From Vagococcus jeotgali (GTDB lineage: Bacteria; Bacillota; Bacilli; Lactobacillales; Vagococcaceae): a stretch of DNA of 64,000 bases. Location: contig NZ_CP142146.1 of the NCBI RefSeq assembly GCF_035918315.1, forward strand, positions 496,001 through 560,000, given 5' to 3'. Numbering within the stretch: the first letter of the stretch is position 1; each line of letters starts with the position of its first letter. The notes below the pieces were generated by a model, which ran no database searches, was not told the origin of the DNA, and saw only the letters and a list, made by a program, of their open reading frames with translations. The position numbers were made by a program, and so were the translations under genes. Positions 38,629 through 48,060 of the stretch are shown here, in pieces.

Positions 38629-40118
38629 GGCTCTTCGTCAAATGATGTGGATGAGTAAAATTAAGTGAATTTAGGCAGCAGAAACCGAATGGTTTTTGCT
38701 GCTTTTTTGTTTGTCTTTAAAATTAAGTAAAATTCTGTATTTATAGTTCTGAAAATTTCTATAGCCGTAAGCTATTCGTTTGATTAATTTAATTTTGTTT
38801 ATGGAACCTTCTAAACAACCATTTGAATAAGCGTATTTAAAGGTGTTTTCAATTCTTGGTAAATGCTTCTTTAGTGTTCGAATCGAGGTTTTCATTGGAA
38901 TAGAGATATCTTCGTTAGCTAATAATAATAGATCAGAAAAAGTGTCAAAATCATTGTTTTTACTACAGTATAATAGTTCTTGATAAAGTTTATAAGTTTC
39001 TGATAACTCTTTGTTTAAGCTAAGTAAATAATCCATGACATCTGTTTCAGGTAAAATACTCTTAAATAAACGCTGATAACGATAATCTGTATAATTCAAT
39101 TCATTAGAATCTTTTAAAAAGAGTTTCCAATATTTTTTTAGTTTTCGATAATTTTTCATGTCAGTTACATTCGATGTGCGATAACGATTCATCGTCTTAA
39201 TTCTAGTTATGTTTAAAGAACGACTGATAAGTTGAACTAAGTGAAAGCGATCAATAATCACCTCAGCATTAGGAAATAGCCTTTTGGCTAATTTAAAATA
39301 GGCTGCATTCATATCAACGACAATTGTTTTTACTTGGCGACGAACCTTTAGAGAGTACTTAAGAAAGTGTTTCTCTAGTGTTAGCTTTTTATTATCAATG
39401 AGAATATCGATAATTTGGTGTGTAGAGGAATCAGAGTAAATAAAACTGTACTTGCCACTATTGTTTTTAACCGAAGTAAATTCATCAAAACAAAGGTTTT
39501 GAGGTAAATATAAAAATTGATTAGATAAGTCTTTACCACCAGATACTAAAATTCTATTAATCGTTGTTGATGAAACAAAATGTCTTTTAGCTAAATCTTT
39601 AAACGAGATCGCATCACTTAACTCAATAAGAATTGATTGCTTCACTCTTTTAGCGATAAAACAATGTTTCTCAATTTCTGAAGATTCAGCTAGAAAAGAG
39701 GAGTCACAATGACGACAAAGGAATCTCTGTTTCTTTAATAAAAGATAGGTTGGGTAGTGAGCCACACTTAACCACTTTATTCGAGAAGAAATAAACCCAT
39801 TTTTCACAATAGAAAATTGTTCATTTTTAATGCCACAACAAGGACAAGCCGAAGGAGTGTAAGTAAGAATACCTTTATAAATCTTGGATCTTATCCCTTT
39901 AATAAGCTGTTCCTCACAAAAAATAGAATCGAAATAAATATTTTTATCTTTTAAATCTAGCGATAGTCGAATACAATGGTTATGGGACATACGAATCTTC
40001 CTTTCTAAAATTTGGTTTGGTCACTTTAATTTTAACGGGAAAGTTCGTATGTTTCTATTATTTTGAAAAAAAATAGATGCGAATGAATTTCTTCATCCAC
40101 ATCAAAAATTATACAACC
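38629..40118 (-). mobile_element. ISL3-family insertion sequence, type B, copy 1
   Basis: A 1490-bp element with ends GGCTCTTCGTCAAATGATG and GGTTGTATAATTTTTGATG (other strand), sharing GATGTGGATGA. A perfect 8-bp duplication GAAAATTG flanks it (38621-38628 and 40119-40126). It lies within the ohyA terminator hairpin. Confidence 0.95.
38671..39990 (-). CDS. ISL3-family transposase, type B copy 1
   Basis: A 439-residue intact transposase with N-terminal zinc-ribbon (CPCCGIKN...CRHCDSSF), HTH (SFKDLAKRHFVSSTTINRI), catalytic CFDEFTS, VVDMNAAYF, IIDRFHLVQL, and C-terminal SNGCLEGSINKIKLIKR. It differs from the copy at 56907-58226 by only a few residues, and is only distantly like type A. Confidence 0.95.
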   Translation of the reverse strand: MSHNHCIRLSLDLKDKNIYFDSIFCEEQLIKGIRSKIYKGILTYTPSACPCCGIKNEQFSIVKNGFISSRIKWLSVAHYPTYLLLKKQRFLCRHCDSSFLAESSEIEKHCFIAKRVKQSILIELSDAISFKDLAKRHFVSSTTINRILVSGGKDLSNQFLYLPQNLCFDEFTSVKNNSGKYSFIYSDSSTHQIIDILIDNKKLTLEKHFLKYSLKVRRQVKTIVVDMNAAYFKLAKRLFPNAEVIIDRFHLVQLISRSLNITRIKTMNRYRTSNVTDMKNYRKLKKYWKLFLKDSNELNYTDYRYQRLFKSILPETDVMDYLLSLNKELSETYKLYQELLYCSKNNDFDTFSDLLLLANEDISIPMKTSIRTLKKHLPRIENTFKYAYSNGCLEGSINKIKLIKRIAYGYRNFQNYKYRILLNFKDKQKSSKNHSVSAA

Positions 40119-40271
40119 GAAAATTGTTGATTAACAGTTTTCTAGCTTTTTTGTGGTTAGATTAGGTTATGATATGCAAATAAAAGTCAGTTTTTAAATT
40201 GTAAAAACTTTTATAATTCCTTTATGATGGAGTTATAAATTCTTATTTGTTTATGAAAGGTTGTAAGTGAT

Positions 40272-40967
40272 ATGACAACAAATCAGATTGAGACAAAAAA
40301 TATGAACTTTAAAAGTTGTTTTGATATTATTGGGCCAATTATGATAGGACCATCAAGTTCACACACAGCAGGCGCCATAGGGATTGGTTTTTTGGCACAT
40401 AAATTATTTCAAGGCAAACCAACAAATGCTACTGTGAAGTATTATGAATCATTTGCAGAAACTCATAAAGGGCATGGTACAGATTATGCTATTGCGAGTG
40501 GTATTTTAGGTTTTTCAACAGATGACGTGCGGGTACCAGCTGCTCTTGATATTTTAAAAGAAGAGAATATAGTGATTGAATTTATTGAAATACCTCATGC
40601 AAGTCCAGTTGGACACCCTAATACAGCCTGCATTACATTAAGTAATGAGCATGAAAGAATACATGTGACAGGTATTTCTATTGGTGGTGGCTTAATTGAA
40701 GTAAAAGAGATTCAAATAGCTGGATTTGATATTAAGCCACAAGGTAGTTTACCAATAATTTTGGTTATCTACCCAAAAGATGCCACTCTTGTTGAAGGTG
40801 ACATTGATCAGATATTAGAAAGTAGTCTAGTGAAAATAAATGCTAAGCATGTTTTTAAAGCAAAGCATTCCGTATTATTAGAATATGACTTGGACACTGA
40901 ACTACCCAAGCAGGTGAGGAAGCAATTGGGTGATTATTGTCAAGACTATCAGTTCATTTTATTGTAA
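40272..40967 (+). CDS. sdaAB: L-serine dehydratase beta subunit, unpaired
   Basis: Beta subunit of the oxygen-labile Fe-S L-serine dehydratase (serine to pyruvate plus ammonia). The 231-residue product has the GPSSSHTAGA signature (about 27-36) and HKGHGTDYA, then a C-terminal ACT-like part. In Firmicutes the alpha subunit gene sdaAA, which carries the catalytic Fe-S cluster, normally follows directly; here a roughly 280-base gap and the dlt operon follow, and no alpha gene lies in the window. GAAAGG stands 11 bases before the ATG. Confidence 0.88.
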   Translation: MTTNQIETKNMNFKSCFDIIGPIMIGPSSSHTAGAIGIGFLAHKLFQGKPTNATVKYYESFAETHKGHGTDYAIASGILGFSTDDVRVPAALDILKEENIVIEFIEIPHASPVGHPNTACITLSNEHERIHVTGISIGGGLIEVKEIQIAGFDIKPQGSLPIILVIYPKDATLVEGDIDQILESSLVKINAKHVFKAKHSVLLEYDLDTELPKQVRKQLGDYCQDYQFILL

Positions 40968-41014
40968 AAAGTAAAATTAATTATTATGATTATCAAATAT
41001 TGAGTTATTATAGG

Positions 41015-41034
41015 TACCTATTGACCAATAGGTA
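41015..41034. promoter_or_regulatory. Perfect 9-bp inverted repeat upstream of the dlt operon
   Basis: TACCTATTG and CAATAGGTA separated by two bases. No T run follows, so it is more likely an operator than a terminator. It lies about 165 bases before the dlt -10 box. The 282-base gap 40968-41249 otherwise holds only the dlt promoter. Confidence 0.45.
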
Positions 41035-41195
41035 TAGCCCATCAGTTTATTGTAAAAAAAAATGAAAATAATAAGAAAAATATATATTGTAAACTGAATA
41101 CAATCCAAATTTAGAGTGAGACAGAAGATATTTGGTGAAAAAATAATTATTTTTTTATGAAAAATGTTAAAGATATCTCACTTGTATTTTTATTG

Positions 41196-41204
41196 TGTTA
41201 TAAT
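41196..41204 (+). promoter_or_regulatory. dlt operon promoter (extended -10)
   Basis: TG-T-TATAAT at 41196-41204, an extended -10 element, lies 45 bases before dltX; the -35 region is poor. Confidence 0.55.
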
Positions 41205-41249
41205 ACTTTCAGTTTATTGGTCTATAAATAAGTGGGGGAGGGTATATTG

Positions 41250-41405
41250 ATGAAAGAAAAAAAGAATGAGAAATCTAAAAAAGAAAATATTTGGGGTATG
41301 TTTATTCTAAAAACTGCCTTTTATACGGCTGTTTTGTTAGTTTTAATTTATCTCTATCAATATAGTCAAGTTGGTGGCGGCTCATTTATTTATAATCAAT
41401 TTTAG
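41250..41405 (+). CDS. dltX: DltX, small membrane protein of teichoic acid D-alanylation
   Basis: A 51-residue protein with a Lys/Glu-rich cytoplasmic start, one membrane segment (about 16-38) and the conserved C-terminal end FIYNQF, the mark of DltX (D-Ala-teichoic acid biosynthesis protein). In the family the extracellular C-terminus takes part in passing D-alanine to lipoteichoic acid. GGGGGAGGG stands upstream. It is the first gene of dltXABCD. Confidence 0.92.
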   Translation: MKEKKNEKSKKENIWGMFILKTAFYTAVLLVLIYLYQYSQVGGGSFIYNQF

Positions 41406-41419
41406 AATTGGAGCTTATT

Positions 41420-42928
41420 ATGAAAGACAATCGTATTATTAAAACTATTCAAGAGACTGCATTACATCAAGGTGATACTTTATGCTTTGATGATTTAAAT
41501 AAATCGATGAGTTATTTAGAGCTAGAAAACAAATCAAATGCATTGGCTCAATATTTAGAAGAGAATTTTCCAAATAAACAACCTATCATTGTTTATGGAG
41601 GACAAGAAGCTTTTATGTTAGTTGCTTTTTTAGCCTGTACCAAATCAGGGCATGCTTATGTTCCAATAGATGATCATACGCCAAAAGAGAGAGTCAGCAT
41701 GATTTACTCAGAAGCAGATAGTACCTGTGTATTAGCCTTATCAGACTGGCCTCTAGCTCATGGTGTGGTACATAATAGGTCAGAAATTTTATTAAAAAGT
41801 GAAAGTGGTAAACAGCCTTCTTTTAAACATTGTGTATCTGGTGATGATATCTATTATATTATTTTTACATCAGGAACAACTGGAAAACCAAAAGGGGTAC
41901 AGATTACTTATAATAATCTAATTAGCTTTATAGATTGGATGCTTTTAGATTTTGGCTTAAAGCCTAAACAACGCTTTTTATGTCAAGCACCTTTTTCATT
42001 TGATTTATCTGTGATGGATGTTTATCCGGCTTTGCTTTTACAGGGTACTTTAGTATCTATGCCAAAACAAATGACGGAAAACTTTCCGTTATTATTTCAG
42101 TCTATCCCTAACATGTTATTAAATGTCTGGGTCTCGACACCATCCTTAGTAGAGATGTGCTTACTTAGTCCAGATTTTAATGAAGAAGTGTTACCTGATT
42201 TGAAAACTTTTCTATTTTGCGGGGAAGAGCTTCCTAAAAAAGTGGCAGAGAAATTAGTGGAACGTTTTTCCAAGGCAACTATTTTTAATACATATGGTCC
42301 TACTGAAACAACGGTGGCCATTACTGAAGTGAAACTAACGTCAGAAATATTAGCCAATTATGATAGAGTACCACTTGGGAAAGTTAAGAGTGATACTAAT
42401 ATTTTTATATTGGATGACTCAAATAACATATTAAATCACGGAGAAATAGGGGAGATTATTATCGCTGGACCAAGTGTTTCTCCTGGTTATTTTGAAAATC
42501 CAGAAAAAACTGAAGAAGCTTTCTTTATGTTTAATAATCAGCCTGCATATCGTACAGGCGATTCTGGCTTACTGGAAGATGGTTACCTATTTTATAAGGG
42601 GCGTATGGATTTTCAAATCAAATTAAATGGCTTTAGAATGGAGTTGGGTGATATTGATAATCACTTAACGGAGTTACCTGGGGTTAGACTAGCTTGTACA
42701 GTTCCTAAGATGAATAAACTAGGTAAAGTCAATCAACTAGTTGCCTATATTGTGTTAGAAGAAAAAGTACTTGACGCAGTTGGAAAGACAAAAGAATTAA
42801 AAGCTGACCTAAAAGAGTTAGTCATGGATTACATGATTCCCCAACGTTTTGTTTACGTTGAAGAGTTACCATTGACACCAAATGGAAAAGTAGATAGGAA
42901 GTTTTTAATCAATGAGGTGAATGGATGA
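41420..42928 (+). CDS. dltA: D-alanine--D-alanyl carrier protein ligase
   Basis: Cytoplasmic adenylating enzyme that activates D-alanine with ATP and loads it on DltC. The 502-residue product has the AMP-binding P-loop TSGTTGKPKG (150-159), FNTYGPTETT, YRTGD and the C-terminal catalytic lysine in PNGKVDRK. The ATG at 41420 follows GGAG by six bases; the longer frame from TTG at 41408 overlaps that site. It starts 14 bases after dltX. Confidence 0.97.
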   Translation: MKDNRIIKTIQETALHQGDTLCFDDLNKSMSYLELENKSNALAQYLEENFPNKQPIIVYGGQEAFMLVAFLACTKSGHAYVPIDDHTPKERVSMIYSEADSTCVLALSDWPLAHGVVHNRSEILLKSESGKQPSFKHCVSGDDIYYIIFTSGTTGKPKGVQITYNNLISFIDWMLLDFGLKPKQRFLCQAPFSFDLSVMDVYPALLLQGTLVSMPKQMTENFPLLFQSIPNMLLNVWVSTPSLVEMCLLSPDFNEEVLPDLKTFLFCGEELPKKVAEKLVERFSKATIFNTYGPTETTVAITEVKLTSEILANYDRVPLGKVKSDTNIFILDDSNNILNHGEIGEIIIAGPSVSPGYFENPEKTEEAFFMFNNQPAYRTGDSGLLEDGYLFYKGRMDFQIKLNGFRMELGDIDNHLTELPGVRLACTVPKMNKLGKVNQLVAYIVLEEKVLDAVGKTKELKADLKELVMDYMIPQRFVYVEELPLTPNGKVDRKFLINEVNG

Positions 42929-44145
42929 TTGAGAAGTTAATGGATTACATTCCTTATCTAACACCTTACGAAACACCTTTTTATTTTATTTTAATTGGCT
43001 TGTTTTTTATACCATCAATTATTTTATCTCTTCGTGGCAAACGAAGTATGTGGTACCAAAACTTTTTAACTATTTTGTTTTTATGGATTAGTTTTGCTGG
43101 ACCTAATATGGGGCAAGGAATGGCTTTAATTATCTATATTGTTTGGCAACTATTATTAACCATTATATATTTTAAATATAGGCAAAAAAATAATAAAAGT
43201 GGCTGGTTTTATTTGGCTGTCTTTTTGAATATTTTACCGATGATTATTATTAAAGTTAGTCCATTTTTAGGCCATCAATCTGCTTTAGCTTTTTTAGGTT
43301 ATTCTTATTTAACATTTAAAGCAGTTCAAGTGGTGATGGAAATTAGGGACGGGATTATTAAAGAGTTTAAACCGACTTACTACATTCAGTTTTTAATCTT
43401 TTTTCCAACGATTTCATCAGGACCAATTGATAGATATAGAAGGTTTTTAAATGATTACTTAAATCCTCCTGATCAAGATAAATATGTTGGGTTACTTGGT
43501 AAGGGAATTCAGTCTATATTTCTTGGGTTTTTATATAAATTTATTATAGGCTATGTACTAAGTACACACTTATTGACTTACGTAGAAGGAGTTGCCCTAG
43601 GTGGTAGTCATCCTATATGGGGTGTTATAGGCTACATGTATGTTTATAGCATGTACTTATTTTTTGATTTTGCAGGCTATAGTTTATTTGCAGTAGGAGT
43701 TAGCTACCTACTAGGTTACGAAACACCAATCAACTTTAATAAGCCTTTTTCAAGCCCGAATATCAAAGAATTTTGGAACCGTTGGAACATGACTCTTTCT
43801 TTTTGGTTTAGAGATTACGTTTATATGAGATTGATGTTTACTCTATTAAAGAAAAAAGTATTTAAAAGTCGTGTTGTAGCAAGTAATGTCGGTTATTTTG
43901 CACTGTTTTTCTTAATGGGAATTTGGCATGGGTTAACATGGTATTATATCGTGTATGGCTTGTATCACGCTTTACTAATTTGTACGAATGATGCTTGGTT
44001 ACGTTATAAGAAGAAAAATAAGGAACACCTCCCAAGTAACAAATGGACAAAAGCATTGGCTATATTTATAACCTTCAATGCTGTTTGTTTTAGTTTTTTA
44101 ATTTTTTCAGGATTTTTTGATGTCTTGATTAAACATTATTTATAA
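42925..44145 (+). CDS. dltB: D-alanyl transfer MBOAT protein
   Basis: A 406-residue multi-pass membrane O-acyltransferase that accepts D-alanine from DltC and moves it across the membrane for teichoic acid. It has the MBOAT catalytic region GIWHGLTWYYIVYGLYHA with the invariant His, and SGPIDRYRRF. It overlaps dltA by four bases (ATGA). Confidence 0.96.
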   Translation: MIEKLMDYIPYLTPYETPFYFILIGLFFIPSIILSLRGKRSMWYQNFLTILFLWISFAGPNMGQGMALIIYIVWQLLLTIIYFKYRQKNNKSGWFYLAVFLNILPMIIIKVSPFLGHQSALAFLGYSYLTFKAVQVVMEIRDGIIKEFKPTYYIQFLIFFPTISSGPIDRYRRFLNDYLNPPDQDKYVGLLGKGIQSIFLGFLYKFIIGYVLSTHLLTYVEGVALGGSHPIWGVIGYMYVYSMYLFFDFAGYSLFAVGVSYLLGYETPINFNKPFSSPNIKEFWNRWNMTLSFWFRDYVYMRLMFTLLKKKVFKSRVVASNVGYFALFFLMGIWHGLTWYYIVYGLYHALLICTNDAWLRYKKKNKEHLPSNKWTKALAIFITFNAVCFSFLIFSGFFDVLIKHYL

Positions 44146-44164
44146 TAAATAGGAGATGACTAGT

Positions 44165-44401
44165 ATGAATATAAAAGAAACGGTATTAGAAATTATTGAA
44201 GACTTAACAGGGACTGATTATACAGACCAATTAGATACAGATCTTTATGAGGATGGAACTCTTGATTCTATGGCAACTGTCCAAATGTTAGTAGAAATCG
44301 ATGGTCAATTAGGTATTACAGTACCTGTATCTGAATATGAAAGAAGTGAATGGGCGACACCTGCCATGATTATCACACAGGTTGAAGCATTACAATCATG
44401 A
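44165..44401 (+). CDS. dltC: D-alanyl carrier protein
   Basis: A 78-residue acyl-carrier-type protein with the phosphopantetheine serine in [11 protein letters not shown]. The start at 44165 has AGGAG nine bases upstream; the in-frame ATG at 44156 abuts that site and is unlikely. The last codons overlap dltD by four bases. Confidence 0.96.
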   Translation: MNIKETVLEIIEDLTGTDYTDQLDTDLYEDGTLDSMATVQMLVEIDGQLGITVPVSEYERSEWATPAMIITQVEALQS

Positions 44402-45654
44402 CATTTAAGAAAAAAGTATTTTTAGCGATTGGACCATTTCTAACAGCTTTGTTAATCATTGTTTTGTTGTTTTTTTCGCCTATTAATATAATTCAACAAC
44501 CATCTGAAAAAGAAATACATCAAGCAGCTTCATCAATGTCGGCTAATATGTTACGTGGGGTTGATATGAAACGACAAGCAGCAGAATCGGGTGAGTATTT
44601 ACCTTTTTTTGGTTCCTCAGAACTAAGTCGTGTCAATCCTTTTCACCCATCTGTTTTAGCCGAAAAGTATGATAGAGAGTATGAACCTTATCTTTTAGGA
44701 GCGCCTGGAACCCAATCTTTAACCCATTTTTTTATGCTGAATTCTTTAGGCTCATCTATGGAAGGAAGGAAAATTGTTTTTATTATTTCACCACAGTGGT
44801 TTGTTAAAAAAGGTGTCTCTGAAGCGATGTTTTCTCACTTTTATTCCCCAACAGCGACATATGATTGGTTAGTCCATTTAAATGGTAATGATGAGACTAG
44901 CCGGTACGTTGCTAATCGTTTATTAGAATTTGATAATGTTCAATCTGATGGACAAATGAGACGTTTATTAAAAAAAGTGAGCCAAGGAGATAACTTGACT
45001 TCTTTTGAAAAAGAGCGAGCAAAATTAAAATTACGATCGCTTGAGAGAGTGGATTTGTTATTTGGAAAAACAGGGTTTCAGTCAAAAAGTGAGAAAATCA
45101 CAAAACAAACTAAAAAGTTACCGTCTACTTATAATTTTTCAGAGTTAGATGCCCTAGCTATTACAACTGGTGAAGAAAAAACCAATAATAATGAGTTTAG
45201 AATTTCTAATAACTTTTACACAAAGCGCCTAGCACCTTCTAAAGAGAGGTTAAAAGGCTCACAAAAGAAATTTGACTACACCGTTTCACCTGAATTTAGT
45301 GATTTTCAATCATTTTTAGAGCTATTAGCTAAATATAACATTGACGCTATGTTTATGATTCCACCAGTAAATGAGTTGTGGTCAGACTACACAGGTCTTT
45401 CAACTAAAATGTTGGATGAGTTTTCAAGAAAAGTAACCTATCAACTAGAATCTCAAGGATTTACTAATATTGTTGATTTTACTGAAAAACGTTCTGAGCC
45501 ATATTTTATGGAAGATACTATTCATATTGGTTGGCGAGGTTGGCTTGAGATGGATACTAAATTACAAGAATTTTTAACATCAAATAAAAAGCCAGAATAT
45601 CATATAAATCCAGAATTGTTTTATAGTGAAGCATGGCAGAAGAAAAAGTATTGA
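44398..45654 (+). CDS. dltD: DltD, teichoic acid D-alanylation protein
   Basis: A 418-residue protein with an N-terminal membrane anchor (about 7-27) and an extracellular SGNH-hydrolase-like domain. The catalytic Ser is in FFGSSELSR and the Asp/His pair in [11 protein letters not shown]. It is the final gene of the operon and is followed by a strong terminator. Confidence 0.95.
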   Translation: MTFKKKVFLAIGPFLTALLIIVLLFFSPINIIQQPSEKEIHQAASSMSANMLRGVDMKRQAAESGEYLPFFGSSELSRVNPFHPSVLAEKYDREYEPYLLGAPGTQSLTHFFMLNSLGSSMEGRKIVFIISPQWFVKKGVSEAMFSHFYSPTATYDWLVHLNGNDETSRYVANRLLEFDNVQSDGQMRRLLKKVSQGDNLTSFEKERAKLKLRSLERVDLLFGKTGFQSKSEKITKQTKKLPSTYNFSELDALAITTGEEKTNNNEFRISNNFYTKRLAPSKERLKGSQKKFDYTVSPEFSDFQSFLELLAKYNIDAMFMIPPVNELWSDYTGLSTKMLDEFSRKVTYQLESQGFTNIVDFTEKRSEPYFMEDTIHIGWRGWLEMDTKLQEFLTSNKKPEYHINPELFYSEAWQKKKY

Positions 45655-45674
45655 TTAAGGTCAATACTTTTTTT
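45643..45674 (+). terminator. dlt operon terminator
   Basis: A 12-bp stem (45643-45654 with 45661-45672) has a 6-base loop and T run; the left arm includes the dltD stop codon. Confidence 0.92.
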
Positions 45675-45819
45675 TGTTAAATTTTAGTAGAGATGTGGTT
45701 ATATTTATATCATATTCACATAAAACTCCTTAATATTTGCGCCTAATCAGAAAGAACTATACATTTTAAGTTATATTTTTAACATAAAATAATAAAAGAT
45801 AAATATAGGGAGAGATTAT

Positions 45820-47274
45820 ATGCAGAAAAAATCAAATGTTCATTTTAATCGTCATTTATTAGTCGCAACACTTGTGATAGGAAGTTTTTGTACGGTTTTA
45901 AACCAGACATTACTAACAACAGCTTATCCAGACTTAATGAAAGACTTTTCCGTATCAACTGCTACTGTCCAGTGGTTAACTACTGGATTTTTATTAGTTA
46001 ATGGTATTATGATTCCAATTAGTGCTTATTTTATGAATAATATATCTACTAAGAAATTATATATGGCAGCGATGTTTACCTTTTTATTAGGAACGATTAT
46101 CTGTTTCATGGCACCGACATTTAATTTATTACTAACAGGTAGAGTCGTTCAAGCGATGGGTGTTGGTATTTCACTACCACTATTACAAACTATCATGTTA
46201 ACGATTTATCCAGAAGACGAGCGTGGGAAAGCTTTAGGGATTACAGGTATTGTAGTTGGATTGGCACCTGCCGTTGGCCCAACACTTTCTGGTTGGATTA
46301 TCGACCAATATAGTTGGCGCTATTTATTTGCTATTTTAATTCCAATTGTTATTATTGTTTTAATTATGTCAATGGTATTTATGAAAGATGTTCTCCCTTT
46401 AAATTCATCTAAAATGGACTGGCCATCACCGATCTTATCAACTTTAGGATTTGGTGGCTTATTATATGGCTTTTCTATTGTAGGAAATAGGGGTTGGGGA
46501 AATCCAGTTGTTATCACTTCTTTAGTTTTAGGTGTTATTTTAGTTTACGTTTTTGGTAAACGCCAATTAGCATTAAAAAATCCGTTTTTACAAATTAAAG
46601 TATTTGAATCAAGAATCTTTTTAAGAACAGCTATTTTAAGTGGTGTGGTAAATATGGCCATGGTTGGAGCGGAAATGGTTTTACCTTTATACATCCAGGA
46701 CGTCAGACACTTATCACCATTTCATTCTGGCTTAGTGCTATTGCCTGGTGCTTTATTGTTAGGTATTATGATGCCAATTACTGGTAGTTTATTCGATAAA
46801 TTTGGAGCTAAATATTTAGCTATTATTGGAATGTCTCTTTTAACAGTAGGAACGCTTGCTTTATGTACATTGACAGAGACAACAGCAATTAATTTTATTA
46901 TTGTCGTGTATGCTATTAGGATGTTAGGCGTATCAATGGTGATGATGCCTGTTACCACTGCAGGAATGAATTCTTTACCAGATAGTTTATTAAGTCATGG
47001 TACAGCAGTTAATAATACTGTTCGTCAGCTATTTAGCTCGATTGGAACAGCTATCTTAGTTAGCTTTTTAACACAAACAACACTACGTCATATGCCAGCT
47101 AAATCTGAAATGACAACTTCTCCAACTGAGTATAAAACAAAAGCTCTTCAAGCAACTCTTGATGGATATAACACAGCTTTTATAGTTGCTAGTGTCTTTT
47201 GTGTGATTGGTTTAATCATGGCCTTCTTCTTAAAAGGAAATAAACCAAAACAAGATAAAGGATTACATGTTTAA
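45820..47274 (+). CDS. MFS drug-type exporter, DHA2 (EmrB/QacA) family
   Basis: A 484-residue transporter with about 14 membrane segments. Motifs: FCTVLNQTLLTTAYPDLMKDF (start of the DHA2 class) in part, TGFLLVNGIMIPI, GRVVQAMGVGI and GLAPAVGPTLSGWI (motif C of antiporters). Substrate unknown; the family includes multidrug and lincosamide/virginiamycin-type efflux. It has a long AT-rich leader and its own terminator, so is monocistronic. Confidence 0.9.
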   Translation: MQKKSNVHFNRHLLVATLVIGSFCTVLNQTLLTTAYPDLMKDFSVSTATVQWLTTGFLLVNGIMIPISAYFMNNISTKKLYMAAMFTFLLGTIICFMAPTFNLLLTGRVVQAMGVGISLPLLQTIMLTIYPEDERGKALGITGIVVGLAPAVGPTLSGWIIDQYSWRYLFAILIPIVIIVLIMSMVFMKDVLPLNSSKMDWPSPILSTLGFGGLLYGFSIVGNRGWGNPVVITSLVLGVILVYVFGKRQLALKNPFLQIKVFESRIFLRTAILSGVVNMAMVGAEMVLPLYIQDVRHLSPFHSGLVLLPGALLLGIMMPITGSLFDKFGAKYLAIIGMSLLTVGTLALCTLTETTAINFIIVVYAIRMLGVSMVMMPVTTAGMNSLPDSLLSHGTAVNNTVRQLFSSIGTAILVSFLTQTTLRHMPAKSEMTTSPTEYKTKALQATLDGYNTAFIVASVFCVIGLIMAFFLKGNKPKQDKGLHV

Positions 47275-47285
47275 TAAGCAATATG

Positions 47286-47314
47286 AAAGATTAGTGTGAT
47301 ACTAATCTTTTTTT
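47286..47314 (+). terminator. MFS exporter terminator
   Basis: AAAGATTAGT pairs with ACTAATCTTT around GTGAT, with a T tail. Confidence 0.9.
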
Positions 47315-47401
47315 GTTTGATTCTCTGAGTCAAAATTTTTAACCTTACAAAAAGTAAGTGTTAAGGTAATCTTGTCATTAACAAATAGGAGGAAATAACA
47401 C

Positions 47402-47929
47402 ATGATGAAAATTGGAATTATTTTAGGTAGTACAAGAGAAGGTAGAGTTAGCCCACAAGTTGGAGAGTACATCAAACAAATTGGAGATAAACGTGAAGAT
47501 GCCTCTTTTGAAATTGTAGATATTGCTGATTATAACTTACCATTTTTAGGTACAGGACCAGCAAATCAAGCATGGAACGATAAAATTAATGAATTAGATG
47601 GTTATGTGTTTATTGTTCAAGAATACAATCATGGTTTGTCTGCAGCTCTTAAAAATGCGATTGATAGTGCTAGACAAGAGTGGTTTAATAAAGCAGCTGG
47701 TATTGTTAGTTATGGTTCAGGTGGTGGTATTCGTGCTGCTGAGCAAGTACGTACGATTATGGCAGAACAATCTGTTGCAACAGTAAGAACACACCCTGCA
47801 TTTAACTTATTTACTGATTTTGAAAACATGTCAGTCTTTAAACCAGGTGCTCATATGGAAAAAGGTGTTGAGGACATGTTAGATGAATTAATGTTATGGA
47901 GCAAAGCTTTTAAAACAATTAGACCATAA
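47402..47929 (+). CDS. NADPH-dependent FMN reductase family protein
   Basis: A 175-residue flavodoxin-like protein. The FMN phosphate loop is GSTREGRVSPQVG (about 9-21), and EYNHGLSAALKNAIDS is the second FMN motif of the NADPH-dependent FMN reductase/azoreductase family. It probably reduces flavin or quinones. AGGAGG precedes the ATG pair at 47402. The gene stands alone between terminators. Confidence 0.88.
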   Translation: MMKIGIILGSTREGRVSPQVGEYIKQIGDKREDASFEIVDIADYNLPFLGTGPANQAWNDKINELDGYVFIVQEYNHGLSAALKNAIDSARQEWFNKAAGIVSYGSGGGIRAAEQVRTIMAEQSVATVRTHPAFNLFTDFENMSVFKPGAHMEKGVEDMLDELMLWSKAFKTIRP

Positions 47930-47990
47930 AAAATAACAGGATTAATAAAATAGAAACTAACACTTAAGTCAGTTTCTGATATAGATTTTG

Positions 47991-48024
47991 AGATAACAAC
48001 TATTTAGGTTGTTATCTTTTTTTT
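47991..48024 (+). terminator. Terminator after the FMN reductase
   Basis: AGATAACAAC (47991-48000) pairs with GTTGTTATCT (48008-48017), then T. A second, T-less hairpin lies at 47952-47977. Confidence 0.9.
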
Positions 48025-48060
48025 GTTTAACATGTTGACATGCTAAAAAGGAGAATAACT
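48025..48060 (+). other. Orphan leader with ribosome binding site cut by IS256
   Basis: The stretch carries AAAAAGGAG (48046-48054), a strong ribosome binding site, and ends six bases later at the IS256 boundary where a start codon would be expected. No gene follows, so the coding part was probably lost. Confidence 0.5.

Larger units (their letters stand above)
38613..40152 (+). terminator. ohyA terminator split by an ISL3 insertion
   Basis: The left arm AAAAGCTAGAAAA (38613-38625) and right arm TTTTCTAGCTTTT (40138-40150, followed by more T) pair perfectly over 13 bp. Removing the IS and one 8-bp repeat restores a hairpin with a loop of about 14 bases. In the present sequence the arms are 1.5 kb apart. 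Confidence 0.85.
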
